Positions 10,896 to 19,504 of a DNA stretch of 64,000 nucleotides are shown here, piece by piece. Source of the DNA: Jejubacter calystegiae. GTDB taxonomy: Bacteria > Pseudomonadota > Gammaproteobacteria > Enterobacterales > Enterobacteriaceae. The translations under genes were made by a program, and so were the position numbers. Location: the NCBI RefSeq assembly GCF_005671395.1, contig NZ_CP040428.1, forward strand, positions 868,001-932,000. The letters are read 5' to 3'. Within the stretch, counting starts at the first letter, position 1. Each line of letters starts with the position of its first letter. The notes beneath the pieces were generated by a model. It did no database searches. It was not told where the DNA came from and saw only the letters and a program-made list of their open reading frames with translations.

Positions 10896-11155
10896 AATGT
10901 CACCTGTTTTTGGCTATGAGGCGATGATATCACCTCTGTTCAGATGGCCAAATTAACTATGCCACTACAGGGGGAACCATTTCTGGCAGAGGGGATATTT
11001 TGTGGACTCAGTGGGCGCGAACGAAGAGATAATCCGCAGGTACGTCAGGTACGTCAGGTACCAGGATAAAGTGGCGAAAGAAGAAATGGAACGTCAGATG
11101 CAGCTGGGCCTGGAAGAGTAGTGTTTAAGCCCCCTTTTAGGGGGCCGTGGCAAAG

Positions 11156-11174
11156 CCACCTGCTATGCAGGTGG
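11156..11174. repeat. Right subterminal hairpin of the IS200-like element
   Basis: A perfect 8-bp stem CCACCTGC / GCAGGTGG with a TAT loop matches the left hairpin in layout. A second hairpin (GCCCCCTTTTAGGGGGCC region, about 11129-11146) lies between it and the tnpA stop. Confidence 0.65.
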
Positions 11175-11349
11175 ATTTTTACTGATAGCTAAAAACTCCA
11201 TCCCGCCAAAACAGGATCCCATCACAGAATGTGACTGATATTATTTACTCCACGTGGCCATTCCTTGAATTTCATTCGCAGTCTACTCTACCCTCTATTA
11301 TCCTTATCCATGCTCACTCTTTAAACGACCAAATACCAAGGGGCCACTA

Positions 11350-11601
11350 ATGGATATACTCAACAACAATAACCTAAACCGCTTTCATAAACTTTTCCCA
11401 GAATTAACTCCATGGCAATTGGAAATCATCATTCTCTATTCATCAGGATTAACTCAAAAAGAAATTTCTGAAATAAAGAAAATAAGCAGACAGGCCGTAT
11501 CCAAGGCATTGAATAGCTGTAAAAATATATATCATCTTGGCAACCTGGAAAGCATTCGCTGTGTATTCCTGGCAAGGCTATTTTCTTCATTTTCAATATA
11601 A
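11350..11601 (+). CDS. Small LuxR-type helix-turn-helix protein (83 aa)
   Basis: A stand-alone DNA-binding module. Residues 17-65 read PELTPWQLEIIILYSSGLT, then QKEISEIKKISRQAVSKALNS, which fits the four-helix LuxR/GerE-type HTH, with no receiver or ligand domain. AAGGGG precedes the ATG by about 8 bases. The gene is AT-rich compared with the adhesin and core genes, pointing to horizontal acquisition. It sits between the IS block and an autotransporter. Similar short HTH proteins occur beside fimbrial, conjugation and virulence genes in enterobacteria, so regulation of the nearby surface genes is plausible but inferred. Confidence 0.6.
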   Translation: MDILNNNNLNRFHKLFPELTPWQLEIIILYSSGLTQKEISEIKKISRQAVSKALNSCKNIYHLGNLESIRCVFLARLFSSFSI

Positions 11602-11907
11602 ACACTATATCACTCCCCGAATCAATTTCGGGGAAAATTATTTAAACTCATCATCCATGATGGATTGATTTATATCAAATCATGGTTGACGACATTACTT
11701 TAAGTATTTTTATTTCCTTTTTATTTCATAAGGTTATTTTTTTTATGTTAAACTTGAATTCAACTTACACACCAGGATACCATATGAGCGAATCGTTAAA
11801 CCATCCGGAGAATATTCCCCTTTACTCATATTTAAGAATCATATAAAACATGAATGTATCACTAACAAAACTCACTGTAGATAGATAATGAAAAGGAGAC
11901 CGCTGGC
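11602..11907. other. AT-rich intergenic stretch between the HTH gene and the 110-aa gene
   Basis: It contains a hairpin at 11614-11634 (TCCCCGAA / TTCGGGGA) that may end the HTH transcript, and an outer inverted repeat CCATGAT / ATCATGG at 11655-11685. A 20-codon frame at 11784-11846 (begins MSESLNHPENIPL) has an AGGA-like site and could be a leader peptide or a gene remnant. A TTGAC-like box is seen near 11686, but no convincing -10 goes with it. Confidence 0.4.
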
Positions 11908-12240
11908 ATGAATATATATTCAGGAAGTTATATTGATGTTTTATCCATATCTCAATCTACCGAACTGGTAGGTATCCTGGCGAACAAATCACAGACCATC
12001 CATGCCGACACCCCGGAAACCCTTTACTATAAACTACGACACCTGAACAACCTGCTGAATCATACCCACCCGACGGGAAATAATCATACCGTAAGCGACA
12101 TTCTGGATATCGCTATTGATATTGAAAGCAATATTTTTGAAACTCTGGGAGTTATCGAGGAGATCGACTATACCCTCCGAATAATCATTGACGAACTTCA
12201 TATTTTTACCTCTACACTTTATAGAAGCTGCAATCCCTGA
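11908..12240 (+). CDS. Hypothetical protein (110 aa)
   Basis: Not recognised. It is preceded by a good ribosome-binding site (AAAAGGAG, about 10 bases before the ATG) and is an acidic, largely helical, soluble protein without a signal peptide or membrane helix. Visible features are ETLYYKLRHLNNLLNHTH, then a long acidic helix ILDIAIDIESNIFETLGVIEE. The composition is AT-rich like the HTH gene upstream. Its position between the HTH gene and the autotransporter suggests the three may form one acquired unit. It could be a co-regulator, but nothing in the sequence shows that. Confidence 0.5.
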   Translation: MNIYSGSYIDVLSISQSTELVGILANKSQTIHADTPETLYYKLRHLNNLLNHTHPTGNNHTVSDILDIAIDIESNIFETLGVIEEIDYTLRIIIDELHIFTSTLYRSCNP

Positions 12241-12291
12241 TTCATATGGCAATTCATAATTACAAACAGAGTACGATCGGTCACCGGCACG

Positions 12292-12340
12292 ACTTCAGGA
12301 AATAACCATTAGACATTGTCTATTGATTACTTCCTGATGT
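12292..12340. repeat. 49-base imperfect inverted repeat
   Basis: The two 24-base arms start ACTTCAGGAAATAACC and, on the other strand, ACATCAGGAAGTAATC. They match at 20 of 24 positions with almost no loop. It lies 50 bases after the 110-aa gene. It could be a terminator, an operator or the remnant of a small mobile element. Confidence 0.55.
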
Positions 12341-12540
12341 CGAATCAGATATACCTGAAAACATATCAACACCCGACAAATAACATCCATTCTCCTTATA
12401 AGATTATTACTAGAATCACAGGGGCCTCCGGAAATAATCCTGATCTCATTCACAAAGACTCTTTATTATAATTAATCCCGCAATAGACCTCGCGATCCTG
12501 TCCTGATTGATTATCGGGGGTATTTTCATCGACTATTTCC

Positions 12541-12563
12541 CGCCCGTTAACCAACAACGGGCG
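12541..12563 (+). promoter_or_regulatory. Hairpin immediately before the autotransporter ribosome-binding site
   Basis: A perfect 8-bp stem CGCCCGTT / AACGGGCG with a 7-base loop ends 4 bases before the CAGGGAG site (12568-12574) of the gene starting at 12582. It could affect translation or mRNA stability. A T-tract (TGTTTTT) follows the ribosome-binding site, so a weak attenuator is another reading. Confidence 0.4.
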
Positions 12564-12581
12564 CTGACAGGGAGTGTTTTT

Positions 12582-15281
12582 ATGACAACGCGCTTATTAT
12601 CAAAACCGTTACTGGCTATTGCCACCGGTTCGATTATGGTCACCTCTTCCGGCTGGGCGGCCAGTTATGTGGCCAGTGACAAACAGGTTCACGACCTGAG
12701 CGATGCCAGCTATTCAAGTACCGCAACCGGCTCCAATAACTCCGCAATATGGGTTAACAGCGACACCACCGTTAACGGCCAGCGCCTGACCCTAAGTTCA
12801 AACCTTTACAACGCCGCAGCGGCCCACAGCACCTATGGCGGCACCCTGAACCTGAAACAGAGCCAGCTCACCACCAGCGGCACCATGGTCTATGGCGCCT
12901 GGGCACGTTATCAGACGCTAAACGGCGTGGCGTCGCTGGTCACGCTTGATGCCAGCACGGTCTCTACAGAGGGAGAGAGCGGACACGGCCTGGCGGCAGA
13001 GCTCGGCGGTCGTATCGTGGTACAGAACGACAGTACCATCACCACCCATGGTTATGGCGCCGCCGGGATTTTCTCAACAGGAACCTACAGAGGCAGCGCC
13101 TCCAGCGTGGAATTTAATGGCAGCAACATTGTCACCCATGGAGAACTGGGCTACGGCGTCTTCGCCTATAACCAGGGAGTGGTCGCTATCAACAACAGTA
13201 CTATTGCCACCGATGGCAATACCGGTGTAGGGCTGGTTTCGGATAACGGAACCCTGACTGTCACCGACACCGCCGTCAATACCAGCGGTTATTACGGCGT
13301 GGGAGCAACGGTGCGCTCCGGCGGTACGCTGTCGTTACAGAATGCAGGCATTACGACCACCGGGGAGCAGGCGCACGGCCTGCTGATTCGCGCCGGAACC
13401 TTCTCCATGCGTGACAGCACGGTGGATGTGAGCGGCCCCGGCGCCAGCGCCCTGGCCGTGGGTAGCGAAGCGGATCATCCTATTGAGATTACTGCCAGTC
13501 AGTTACGCGCCAGTCATGGCGATGCGATTGCTTTAGCCGGCACCAGCACCACCGTGAATCTGAGCGAAGGCAGTATGGTGAATGGCAACATCAGCGCAAG
13601 CGCGGATACAACGGCAGGCACCACCAGTAACGCGCAGATTCTGGCCGATGCCTCCACACTGATGGGAGATATCACCGTGGACAACGGCAGCGCGCTGGAT
13701 ATGACGCTCAGTAACGGCGCAACGCTCACCGGTCGTACACAAAATCTGAGCCTTCTGGATCTGGACGCAACCAGCCGTTGGTCCCTGACTGGCGACAGCG
13801 ATGTTACTACCCTGACCAATAACGGTACCGTCGTTATCAGCAGTGCAGCCGACGGTGTCTGGACGCCCACCACGCTGACCGTCACCGACCTTACCGGCAA
13901 TGGCGCCTTCGCTATGCAGACCGATATTGCCGGGCTGCGCAGCGATCGGCTGGTCGTCACCGGCAGCAGTGCCGGTAGCCACAGCCTGAGCGTGCAGAAC
14001 AATGGCGCAGCCACCACTAACGGCAGCGAAGTACTGACGCTGGTAAAAACTGCCGATGGCGCAGCGGGTTTTAGCCTGAATCATAATGTTGAACTGGGGG
14101 GCTACGAGTACCGCCTGCGCCAGAATGCTACCAACTGGGAGCTGTACAGCGAAACAGTCCCGGAGCCGGAGCCGGAACCTGAGCCAGAACCTCAGCCAGA
14201 ACCTCAGCCGGAACCTCAGCCGGAACCCCAGCCGGAACCCCAGCCGGAACCCCAGCCGGAACCCCAGCCGGAACCCCAGCCGGAACCTCAACCTGAACCC
14301 ACACCTGAACCCACACCGGAACCGGAACCACAACCCATACCGACGCCACAACCGTCACCAGGGCAGATCACTACGACCGCCAACGCCGCAGCGGGGATAC
14401 TCACCAGTACCTATCTGCTTAATCTGGCGGAAAACGAAACGCTGATGCAGCGCATGGGAGAGGTTCGCCAGAGCCAGCAGCTCGGCAATATGTGGATCCG
14501 CGGTATCGGCGGGCGCTTCGACAGCTTCAGTAACGGAAAACTCAGCAGTTTCACCATGGACTACAGCGGCTGGCAAATTGGCGCCGACCGCCAGATTCCG
14601 GTCAGCCAGGGTAACGCCCGACTTGGCGTGATGATGGGCTATACCCGGGGCACCCAGAGCCTGCGCGGCGGCGACGGTACCGTCACCAGTAGTAGCCTTG
14701 GCGGCTACCTGACCTGGCTCTCCGACGACGGCTGGTACATCGACACCATAGCCAAAGCTTCGCGTATGAAGAATAGCTTTAGCGTGCAGGACAGCGCAGG
14801 CGATAACGTCAGCGGTATGGCCGGCAGTTGGGGCTATAACCTCTCTGTTGAATCCGGCAAACGCTTCTGGTTCAGCGAGGCCCGTGAAGGTTTCTGGCTG
14901 GAGCCCCAGGGTCAGTTAAGCTGGGACTACCAGTTAGTCAGATCCGCTCATGCCAGTAACGGCTTGAAGGTGGGGTTCGACAACTTACAGTCGCTGATTG
15001 GTCGCGCCGAAATCCTGGCCGGTTATACCCTGACTCAGGGGAGTGTCCCGACGGAAATCTACCTGAAAACGGGCTACCTGCGGGAATTCAAAGGGGATAT
15101 CGGTTACCGCCTGAACGGTTCGCCCGAATCCGAGAGCCTGAGCAGCAATACCTGGAATAGCGGGCTGGGGGTAAACGCAACCCTTGCTGACGATCACCAT
15201 ATCTGGCTGGAGTTCGATGCCAGTACCGGTAATCGTTACGACCACCGGAAGGTGAACGCGGGCTACCGCTTTACCTTCTGA
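12582..15281 (+). CDS. Autotransporter adhesin with pertactin-like passenger and Pro-Glu linker (899 aa)
   Basis: A type Va secreted surface protein. The ATG at 12582 is chosen because it is preceded by CAGGGAG and begins a normal signal peptide ([20 protein letters not shown] ... GWAAS). A start 25 codons earlier would put a non-signal extension in front. Residues about 30-520 form a beta-helix passenger rich in Ser, Thr, Asn and Gly, with repeated elements like [15 protein letters not shown] and STISTHG. Residues about 527-585 are a Pro-Glu-Pro-Gln linker. The rest is an autotransporter beta-barrel ([13 protein letters not shown], then QIGADRQIP) ending in the terminal aromatic signature [11 protein letters not shown]. 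No protease or lipase motif was seen, so an adhesin role is inferred. Confidence 0.85.
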   Translation: MTTRLLSKPLLAIATGSIMVTSSGWAASYVASDKQVHDLSDASYSSTATGSNNSAIWVNSDTTVNGQRLTLSSNLYNAAAAHSTYGGTLNLKQSQLTTSGTMVYGAWARYQTLNGVASLVTLDASTVSTEGESGHGLAAELGGRIVVQNDSTITTHGYGAAGIFSTGTYRGSASSVEFNGSNIVTHGELGYGVFAYNQGVVAINNSTIATDGNTGVGLVSDNGTLTVTDTAVNTSGYYGVGATVRSGGTLSLQNAGITTTGEQAHGLLIRAGTFSMRDSTVDVSGPGASALAVGSEADHPIEITASQLRASHGDAIALAGTSTTVNLSEGSMVNGNISASADTTAGTTSNAQILADASTLMGDITVDNGSALDMTLSNGATLTGRTQNLSLLDLDATSRWSLTGDSDVTTLTNNGTVVISSAADGVWTPTTLTVTDLTGNGAFAMQTDIAGLRSDRLVVTGSSAGSHSLSVQNNGAATTNGSEVLTLVKTADGAAGFSLNHNVELGGYEYRLRQNATNWELYSETVPEPEPEPEPEPQPEPQPEPQPEPQPEPQPEPQPEPQPEPQPEPQPEPTPEPTPEPEPQPIPTPQPSPGQITTTANAAAGILTSTYLLNLAENETLMQRMGEVRQSQQLGNMWIRGIGGRFDSFSNGKLSSFTMDYSGWQIGADRQIPVSQGNARLGVMMGYTRGTQSLRGGDGTVTSSSLGGYLTWLSDDGWYIDTIAKASRMKNSFSVQDSAGDNVSGMAGSWGYNLSVESGKRFWFSEAREGFWLEPQGQLSWDYQLVRSAHASNGLKVGFDNLQSLIGRAEILAGYTLTQGSVPTEIYLKTGYLREFKGDIGYRLNGSPESESLSSNTWNSGLGVNATLADDHHIWLEFDASTGNRYDHRKVNAGYRFTF
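14220..14279 (+). repeat. 12-bp tandem repeat array in the Pro-Glu linker
   Basis: Five exact consecutive copies of CCGGAACCCCAG, coding Pro-Glu-Pro-Gln, lie within a longer degenerate array (about 14158-14335). Because the unit is a multiple of three, gain or loss of copies changes linker length without a frameshift. Confidence 0.85.
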
Positions 15282-15287
15282 TGGCCG

Positions 15288-15321
15288 ACGGCATGGCGCA
15301 CCTTATGCTGCGCCATGCCGT
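15288..15321. terminator. 13-bp perfect inverted repeat between the convergent autotransporter and yhiN
   Basis: The arms ACGGCATGGCGCA (15288-15300) and TGCGCCATGCCGT (15309-15321) are perfect complements with an 8-base loop. The loop contains the yhiN stop codon, so one arm is inside the yhiN coding sequence. There is no T-tract, so a terminator role is inferred from position. Confidence 0.5.
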
Positions 15322-16508
15322 TCCTGCAACGCCTGGGCACAAGCCCAGGCTGAGCTCCAGGCCCACTGGAAGTTATATCCCCCCAGCCAGCCAGTGACAT
15401 CCACCACCTCACCGATGAAATAGAGTCCGGGAACCTCCCGTGCTTCCATAGTGCGTGACGAAAGCGCATGGGTGTCCACGCCTCCCAGGGTCACTTCGGC
15501 GGTGCGGTAACCTTCGGTGCCGTTCGGCTGCACCCGCCAGTTGGTCAGCAAATCCACCAGCGCCTCCTGCTGGCGCACGTTCAGCTGTCTGAGCGTAACA
15601 TCCGGTATCTGACCTTCGCTTTGCAGAATCTCCACCAGCCGCTTCGGCAACTGTTGTGCCAGCGCGTTCTTCAGACTCTGATCCGGCTGGGCAGACCGCC
15701 GTTCATCCAGGAAAGCCGCCAGATCGGCGTCCGGCACCAGATTCACCGTCACCCACTCCCCCGGTTGCCAGTAGCTGGAGATTTGCAGAACAGCCGGGCC
15801 AGACAGTCCGCGATGGGTAAACAGCAGATTTTCCCGGAAGCTGACGCCGTTTTCTGCGCTGATAACCGCCGCCACCGACACCCCGGACAGGGTCTGAAAC
15901 TGCGCCAGTTGCGGCTTGTGCAGAGTAAAGGGCACCAGTCCGGCGCGGGTAGGCAGTACCGGTAAACCAAACTGCCGCGCCACTTTGTAACCGAAGGGCG
16001 AAGCGCCAAGACCCGGCATGGAAAGACCGCCGCTGGCGACCACCAGCGCGGATGTCCGGACTTCGTCGCCATTCAGGGAAAGCGTATAGCCGTCGTCATC
16101 ACGCACGATATTCAGAATTTCGCTACGCAGCCGCAGCGTTACCTGACCTTTTTCACACTCCGCCATCAGCATATCGACGATCTGCTGAGCAGACTCATCG
16201 CAGAACAGCTGACCCAGGGTCTTTTCATGCCAGGCAATGCCGTAGCGTCCCACCAGGTCAATAAAATCCCACTGGGTATAACGGGCCAGCGCGGACTTAC
16301 AGAAATGAGGGTTCGCACTTAAATAAGCGCCTGGCTCGGCGTAGAGGTTGGTAAAGTTGCAGCGCCCGCCGCCGGACATCAGGATCTTGCGTCCGGGCTT
16401 TTTACCGTTGTCGACAAGCAGCACCTTCAGCCCGGCCTGGCCCGCCTGCGCTGCGCAAAAAAGACCCGCTGCGCCTGCACCTATCACGATGACATCAAAC
16501 TTTTTCAC
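15303..16508 (-). CDS. yhiN: FAD-dependent HI0933/YhiN-family oxidoreductase (401 aa)
   Basis: A cytoplasmic flavoprotein of unknown physiological substrate. A GTG start at 16508 is chosen because GGGGAAA lies just upstream and it gives KKFDVIVIGAGAAG at the N-terminus, as in E. coli YhiN (400 aa); the longer frame adds 21 unrelated residues. The dinucleotide-binding GAGAAG motif is followed by KKPGRKILMSGGGRCNFTN, the family signature, and by GGLSMPGLGASPFGY. The C-terminus has PGLYFIGEVVDVTGWLGGYN. As in E. coli it is adjacent and divergent to pitA. Confidence 0.85.
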   Translation of the reverse strand: MKKFDVIVIGAGAAGLFCAAQAGQAGLKVLLVDNGKKPGRKILMSGGGRCNFTNLYAEPGAYLSANPHFCKSALARYTQWDFIDLVGRYGIAWHEKTLGQLFCDESAQQIVDMLMAECEKGQVTLRLRSEILNIVRDDDGYTLSLNGDEVRTSALVVASGGLSMPGLGASPFGYKVARQFGLPVLPTRAGLVPFTLHKPQLAQFQTLSGVSVAAVISAENGVSFRENLLFTHRGLSGPAVLQISSYWQPGEWVTVNLVPDADLAAFLDERRSAQPDQSLKNALAQQLPKRLVEILQSEGQIPDVTLRQLNVRQQEALVDLLTNWRVQPNGTEGYRTAEVTLGGVDTHALSSRTMEAREVPGLYFIGEVVDVTGWLGGYNFQWAWSSAWACAQALQERHGAA

Positions 16509-16735
16509 GCCGTTTCCCCGCGTCTTTGAGGTGGCGAATTGTAAAGATTCCTCGCTGGTCACACCAGACAAAGAAAGAATATTAAAAGTAACCTAATGAA
16601 AATAAACAACTAATTTCTTGAGACTCTCCAGAAAGAATCAGGTTATGTCAAAAAAAGTCTATATTTCACTTGGCCCGCGCTGCAATTGTCCTGGATAATG
16701 CGCCGCGTTCATGTCCACAAAATGGCGTAACGTCT

Positions 16736-18232
16736 ATGCTACATCTGTTTGCCGGGCTGGATCTTCATACCGGCCTTTTATTGTTACTTGCTCTGGGATT
16801 TGTACTGTTTTATGAAGCTATCAATGGCTTCCACGACACCGCAAACGCAGTAGCAACGGTGATTTACACCCGAGCGATGAAATCGCAGATTGCGGTTGCC
16901 ATGGCGGCGGTGTTTAACTTCCTTGGCGTTCTGCTTGGCGGCCTGAGCGTAGCCTATGCCATTGTGCATATGCTGCCGACCGATCTGCTGCTTAACGTCA
17001 GTTCCGCACACGGTCTTGCCATGGTTTTCTCCATGCTGCTGGCCGCTATTATCTGGAACCTCGGCACCTGGTATTTTGGGCTGCCAGCCTCCAGCTCCCA
17101 CACCCTTATCGGCGCTATTATCGGTATCGGCCTCACTAACGCACTGATGACCGGCACCTCCGTCGTCGATGCGCTGAATATCCCCAAGGTTATCGGCATC
17201 TTCATGTCCCTGATCATCTCTCCGGTGGTGGGTCTGGTGATTGCCGGTGGTCTGATCTTCCTGCTGCGTCGTTACTGGAGCGGCACCAAGAAACGGCGTC
17301 GTATTCACCTGACGCCCGCTGAACGCGAAAAGAAAGACGGCAAGAAAAAACCGCCGTTCTGGACCCGTATCGCGCTCATCATTTCCGCTATCGGCGTAAG
17401 CTTTTCGCACGGCGCGAACGATGGTCAGAAAGGCATTGGTCTGATTATGCTGGTTCTGATTGGCGTGGCGCCTGCCGGGTTCGTGGTCAATATGAATGCC
17501 AGCGGCTACGATATTGCGCGTACCCGTGACGCTATCAACCACGTAGAGCAGTACTTCCAGCAGCATGGCGATGCGCTTAAGCACGTTATCGACATGTCGC
17601 CGGTCATTCCTACGCCTGAAGAGGTGGAAGGCAAGCCGCACGAGTTCCACTGTGACGCCGGGCGCGCCGTACTGGCGCTGGACCGCGCTAAGCAGATGCT
17701 CAACGGTCTGGAAAGCTACGATCAACTTTCCGTCGAAGACCGTGGCGATCTGCGCCGCCTGCTGCTCTGCGTTGCCGACACCGCCGATAAAGCGGCTGCG
17801 CTGCCGGAAACCAAAGCGGAAGATAAGCGTTACCTGAAAGACCTGAAAAAAGACCTGCTGTTTACCATCGAGTACGCCCCTATCTGGATCATTATGGCCG
17901 TCGCGCTGGCGCTGGGCATTGGGACCATGATCGGCTGGCGTCGCGTTGCGACCACCATCGGCGAAAAGATTGGTAAGAAAGGCATGACCTACGCGCAGGG
18001 GATGTCCGCCCAGATGACAGCAGCCGTTTCCATCGGGGTCGCCAGCTACACCGGGATGCCGGTATCCACCACCCACGTGCTCTCCTCCTCTGTGGCGGGG
18101 ACCATGGTCGTGGACGGCGGCGGTCTGCAGCGCAAAACCGTTACCAATATCCTGATGGCCTGGGTCTTCACCCTGCCGGCGGCGATTGGACTTTCCAGCG
18201 GTCTTTACTGGATTTCGCTGCACTTTATTTAA
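16736..18232 (+). CDS. pitA: Low-affinity inorganic phosphate / metal-phosphate transporter PitA (498 aa)
   Basis: An inner-membrane symporter that takes up metal-phosphate (also zinc) with protons. The start at MLHLFAGLD matches the E. coli protein; the frame extends 22 codons further upstream without support. The inverted-repeat PiT signatures are present: [15 protein letters not shown] near the N-terminus and [13 protein letters not shown] in the middle, plus the C-terminal copy [18 protein letters not shown] hydrophilic loop (about 300-400) differs most from E. coli. Flanked by yhiN (divergent) and uspB (convergent), as in E. coli. A strong terminator follows at 18260. Confidence 0.93.
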   Translation: MLHLFAGLDLHTGLLLLLALGFVLFYEAINGFHDTANAVATVIYTRAMKSQIAVAMAAVFNFLGVLLGGLSVAYAIVHMLPTDLLLNVSSAHGLAMVFSMLLAAIIWNLGTWYFGLPASSSHTLIGAIIGIGLTNALMTGTSVVDALNIPKVIGIFMSLIISPVVGLVIAGGLIFLLRRYWSGTKKRRRIHLTPAEREKKDGKKKPPFWTRIALIISAIGVSFSHGANDGQKGIGLIMLVLIGVAPAGFVVNMNASGYDIARTRDAINHVEQYFQQHGDALKHVIDMSPVIPTPEEVEGKPHEFHCDAGRAVLALDRAKQMLNGLESYDQLSVEDRGDLRRLLLCVADTADKAAALPETKAEDKRYLKDLKKDLLFTIEYAPIWIIMAVALALGIGTMIGWRRVATTIGEKIGKKGMTYAQGMSAQMTAAVSIGVASYTGMPVSTTHVLSSSVAGTMVVDGGGLQRKTVTNILMAWVFTLPAAIGLSSGLYWISLHFI

Positions 18233-18259
18233 GCGTGCAGACGTCACCCATAAATCAGG

Positions 18260-18285
18260 CGGGCCAGCAATGGCCCGTTTTTTTT
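18260..18285 (+). terminator. Rho-independent terminator of pitA
   Basis: A 7-bp GC-rich stem (CGGGCCA / TGGCCCG, loop GCAA) is followed by eight T residues. Confidence 0.9.
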
Positions 18286-18288
18286 GTC

Positions 18289-18624
18289 TCAGTGCCAAAT
18301 CATTAGCCCAACCAGGCTAATAACAACCAGACCGCACAGCGAACTGGTCAGAATAAACTGACGACGTACCCGCTCACAGCGGCGGATAAACTCCTCATCG
18401 TGATGATCGCGATAGCGCTGCGCATAGATATAACGCACCAGACGCATTTGCTTACTGGGCTGCCCGTGAGACGTGAAAAAGCCGCTGCCATCGACATACT
18501 GATACAGCAGGGGATCACAACTACGAAGCACCACCAGAAGTGCGCGCAATGATGAGAAGTAGCGCGCCATGTTCACCACACAAACCACACACAAGGCCCA
18601 AAACAGCGCGACGGTGCTGATCAT
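18289..18624 (-). CDS. uspB: Universal stress protein B (111 aa membrane protein)
   Basis: A small inner-membrane protein, sigma-S dependent in E. coli and linked to ethanol resistance in stationary phase. The start at 18624 gives [21 protein letters not shown] and exactly the E. coli length, with GGAGG 5 bases upstream; the longer frame is not supported. There is a hydrophobic helix at each end (residues 3-20 and about 88-108) with a basic centre containing [22 protein letters not shown]. It is divergent from uspA, as in E. coli. Confidence 0.93.
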   Translation of the reverse strand: MISTVALFWALCVVCVVNMARYFSSLRALLVVLRSCDPLLYQYVDGSGFFTSHGQPSKQMRLVRYIYAQRYRDHHDEEFIRRCERVRRQFILTSSLCGLVVISLVGLMIWH

Positions 18625-19024
18625 ACCACCTCCCCGACGTACTGCCCACGAAGCCGCGCTCCGGGGCTTCCGCTTCCCAATAACCCAGACTACGGTGATG
18701 ACAAGAGACACAACAAACCCGATCGGAGTCACAAATATCTATCCAAACGGTTTAATTATTATTGTAGGAGATCCATTAATTTTTTTGCCACATAGTTAAT
18801 CCCCATCACGGTATTTCTGCGCACTTTTTCTTGAAATAAGAACAGCTAAGGTAATGACGTTGACGCTTTGCCCCGGCTCGCAGTAAGGTACTGATAGCAT
18901 CTATAATGAGTGCATATAGTTCCCGCACATGTGGAACGCAGGAGGCGGGAGCGAGGATAGCCATCAATCACGGCGCGCTATCCGCTCCATCTGGTCATCG
19001 ACATCTTATGGAAGGAGTAACACC
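18625..19024. promoter_or_regulatory. uspB / uspA divergent regulatory region
   Basis: A 400-base region without a gene that must contain both promoters. A TATAAT box at 18902-18907 points toward uspA, with only a weak -35 (CGCAGT, 18879-18884, 17-base spacer). That fits a promoter needing stress or stationary-phase control. The uspA ribosome-binding site GGAAGGAG lies at about 19010-19017. Confidence 0.5.
18902..18907 (+). promoter_or_regulatory. Putative uspA -10 box (TATAAT)
   Basis: A perfect -10 consensus about 115 bases upstream of the uspA start. The matching -35 is poor, so the exact promoter is a proposal. Confidence 0.4.
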
Positions 19025-19462
19025 ATGGCTTACAAACACATTCTGATCGCGGTAGACCTCTCCCCCGAGAGTAAAGTACTGGTAGAAAAAGCGGTTTCAA
19101 TGGCGAAACCCTACGACGCGAAAGTTTCCCTGATTCATGTCGATGTGAATTACTCCGATCTCTACACCGGATTGATCGATGTGAACCTGGGCGATATGCA
19201 GAAGCGTATCTCAGAAGAAACTCATAACGCTTTATCTGAACTGTCCAACAACGCCGGTTACCCAATTACCGAAACCCTGAGCGGTAGTGGCGATCTGGGC
19301 CAGGTACTGGTCGATGCCATTAAGCAATACGATATGGACCTGGTGGTCTGCGGTCATCATCAGGACTTCTGGAGTAAGCTGATGTCCTCTGCCCGCCAGT
19401 TGATTAATACCGTCCACGTCGACATGCTCATTGTGCCGCTGCGCGACGACGACGAAGAATAA
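19025..19462 (+). CDS. uspA: Universal stress protein A (145 aa)
   Basis: A cytoplasmic dimeric stress protein induced by growth arrest. The ATG at 19025 follows GGAAGGAG and begins [17 protein letters not shown], identical to E. coli; the frame continues upstream without support. It has the Usp fold signals DLSPES and [19 protein letters not shown], and ends [11 protein letters not shown]. It lacks the ATP-binding G-2x-G-9x-G(S/T) motif of the UspFG class, as expected for UspA. Highly conserved. A bidirectional terminator follows. Confidence 0.95.
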   Translation: MAYKHILIAVDLSPESKVLVEKAVSMAKPYDAKVSLIHVDVNYSDLYTGLIDVNLGDMQKRISEETHNALSELSNNAGYPITETLSGSGDLGQVLVDAIKQYDMDLVVCGHHQDFWSKLMSSARQLINTVHVDMLIVPLRDDDEE

Positions 19463-19471
19463 CCAGCCAGA

Positions 19472-19504
19472 ATGAGCGGGGCCTCTGGGGCCCCGCTCAT
19501 TTTT
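19472..19504 (+). terminator. Terminator between uspA and the SulP gene
   Basis: A perfect 12-bp stem (ATGAGCGGGGCC / GGCCCCGCTCAT) with a 5-base loop and a short T-tail. It lies between convergent stops and can serve both strands. Confidence 0.85.

Larger units (their letters stand above)
12241..12581. promoter_or_regulatory. Leader region upstream of the autotransporter
   Basis: About 340 bases with no credible gene. It carries a 49-base imperfect inverted repeat (12292-12340) and a hairpin just before the autotransporter ribosome-binding site (12541-12563). The region 12340-12480 is AT-rich; the promoter was not assigned. Confidence 0.4.

Noticed and set aside
11784..11846. 20-codon frame with an AGGA-like site between the HTH gene and the 110-aa gene
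   Set aside because: Too short and without conservation evidence to call a gene; mentioned only as a possible leader peptide.
14158..14335. Short regular repeats that could be mistaken for a CRISPR array
   Set aside because: The unit is 12 bases with no unique spacers and is in frame inside an autotransporter gene as a Pro-Glu linker.
16784..18298. 504-codon open frame on the minus strand opposite pitA
   Set aside because: It overlaps the whole of a certain gene (pitA), runs into its terminator, and its Arg/Gln/His-rich product has no recognisable domain.
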